Below are positions 4,775-5,292 of a stretch of 5,292 bases of DNA, piece after piece. Position 1 is the stretch's first letter. The number at the start of each line of letters is the position of its first letter. Origin of the DNA: Acinetobacter sp. (GTDB lineage: Bacteria; Pseudomonadota; Gammaproteobacteria; Pseudomonadales; Moraxellaceae); NCBI GenBank assembly GCA_030152275.1, contig JASLHF010000150.1:1-5292 (forward strand). Direction: 5' to 3'. Under the pieces are notes generated by a model, which was given only the letters and a program-made list of their open reading frames with translations, ran no database searches and had not been told where the DNA came from. Both the position numbers and the translations under genes were made by a program.

Positions 4775-5292
4775 TTAAGTATCGCTGTCATTTGCAGAGA
4801 TCGCTTCACCAATGGCATAAAACTGACCGCCGGCAACATGATGCAGACTGCGCCATTGCGGTTCAGCCTGTTCATAGAGCCAGTGCCCATCTTTAAAAAT
4901 ACGCTCATCTGCATAGGCGGCTAATACTTTGCCAATAAACAGATCGTGTGTCTGCTGATTATGGGGTTCTGGAATCAGCTCACACAGCAGCCAAGCTGCG
5001 CAGCCGTCAACAGCAGGGATATCATGGTGCGGGAAATGAAACAGCTCTGCGCCGCATTGACGCAGTTTTTCAGGCGCATCGTGCAGGCTAATCATGCCAA
5101 GAGCATAGACCATTTTCAGCTGTTTCACGGTGGGCACCTGCAGAGCAAAGAACCCGGAATTTTCAATAATACTGCGGGTTTTGGTGCTTTTATCCAGCAC
5201 TACAGTTACTTTGGCAGGACTAAACTCCAAAGCGCAGGCCCAAGCAGCGGTCATGACATCCGCAGCTTCATGGTCTTGTGCAGAAACTAAAA
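4775..5292 (-). CDS. Flavin reductase family protein (DIM6/NTAB type), N-terminus outside window
   Basis: The protein belongs to the FMN-binding split-barrel flavin reductase-like family. Such proteins use NAD(P)H to reduce flavin, often for a partner monooxygenase, but many members have no known partner. The last 171 residues are visible, ending at TAA (4777-4775). The frame stays open to the right edge, with residues LVSAQDHEAADV preceding an internal methionine at 5254, so that ATG is not the start. Family-like segments are MTAAWACALEFSPAKVTVVL (flavin-contact region), TRSIIENSGFFALQVP, HDLFIGKVLAAYAD and the C-terminal HHVAGGQFYAIGEAI. I expect roughly 20-30 residues to be missing, judged from the usual position of the first strand. 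No membrane segment or signal peptide is visible. It faces the acyltransferase gene convergently and shares its bidirectional terminator, so no functional link follows from position. Confidence 0.85.
   Translation of the reverse strand, partial: LVSAQDHEAADVMTAAWACALEFSPAKVTVVLDKSTKTRSIIENSGFFALQVPTVKQLKMVYALGMISLHDAPEKLRQCGAELFHFPHHDIPAVDGCAAWLLCELIPEPHNQQTHDLFIGKVLAAYADERIFKDGHWLYEQAEPQWRSLHHVAGGQFYAIGEAISANDSDT

Noticed and set aside
4702..4896. Rightward open frame of 64 codons
   Set aside because: It runs antisense into the C-terminus of the flavin reductase and starts inside the structured intergenic segment without a ribosome site.
4946..5290. Rightward open frame of 114 codons
   Set aside because: It is antisense to the flavin reductase, whose family segments are clear on the minus strand.

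Overview
The window looks like a piece of an Acinetobacter (Moraxellaceae, Gammaproteobacteria) chromosome. This rests on the style of the recognisable proteins (GloB, an AT3-SGNH acyltransferase, a DIM6/NTAB-type flavin reductase), encoded CCA ends on both tRNAs, AT-rich intergenic DNA, and A-flanked hairpin terminators. The genus is inferred from familiarity with such sequences, not from a search. Nothing here is a phage, transposon, CRISPR array or obvious novel defence system. It is ordinary chromosomal DNA with one broken housekeeping gene and some structured non-coding DNA.

Left end (1-400): two rightward tRNA-Leu genes, anticodons UAG and CAG, lie in tandem about 185 bp apart. Each has its own TATAAT promoter preceded by a short hairpin, and an intrinsic terminator follows the second. 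Between 400 and 780 a small leftward gene encodes a 67-residue protein of unknown function. It has a GTG start, a strong Shine-Dalgarno and a leftward terminator, so it converges on the tRNA unit.

Centre (776-1690): about 900 bp without a convincing gene. Its first 180 bases hold only 30 G/C (hand count) and contain repeated AAATATTT palindromes. A more GC-balanced island near 1141-1240 contains an unsupported 47-codon frame. Several hairpins lie near the right end, one of them a possible gloB terminator.

Right half: gloB (glyoxalase II, leftward) is interrupted by one in-frame TAA at codon 53, directly before its metal-binding motif. The rest of the gene is intact, so this is either a very recent nonsense mutation or a sequencing error. 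Divergent from it is a complete 654-residue membrane acyltransferase with a C-terminal SGNH domain, which probably O-acylates a surface or periplasmic glycan. It has a recognisable sigma70-type promoter overlapped by a palindrome, but no Shine-Dalgarno. A perfect 15-bp bidirectional terminator separates it from a leftward flavin-reductase-family gene that runs off the right edge.

The genes do not form a shared pathway or operon. Transcription units converge at about 350-500 and 4560-4770 and diverge at 2423-2587.
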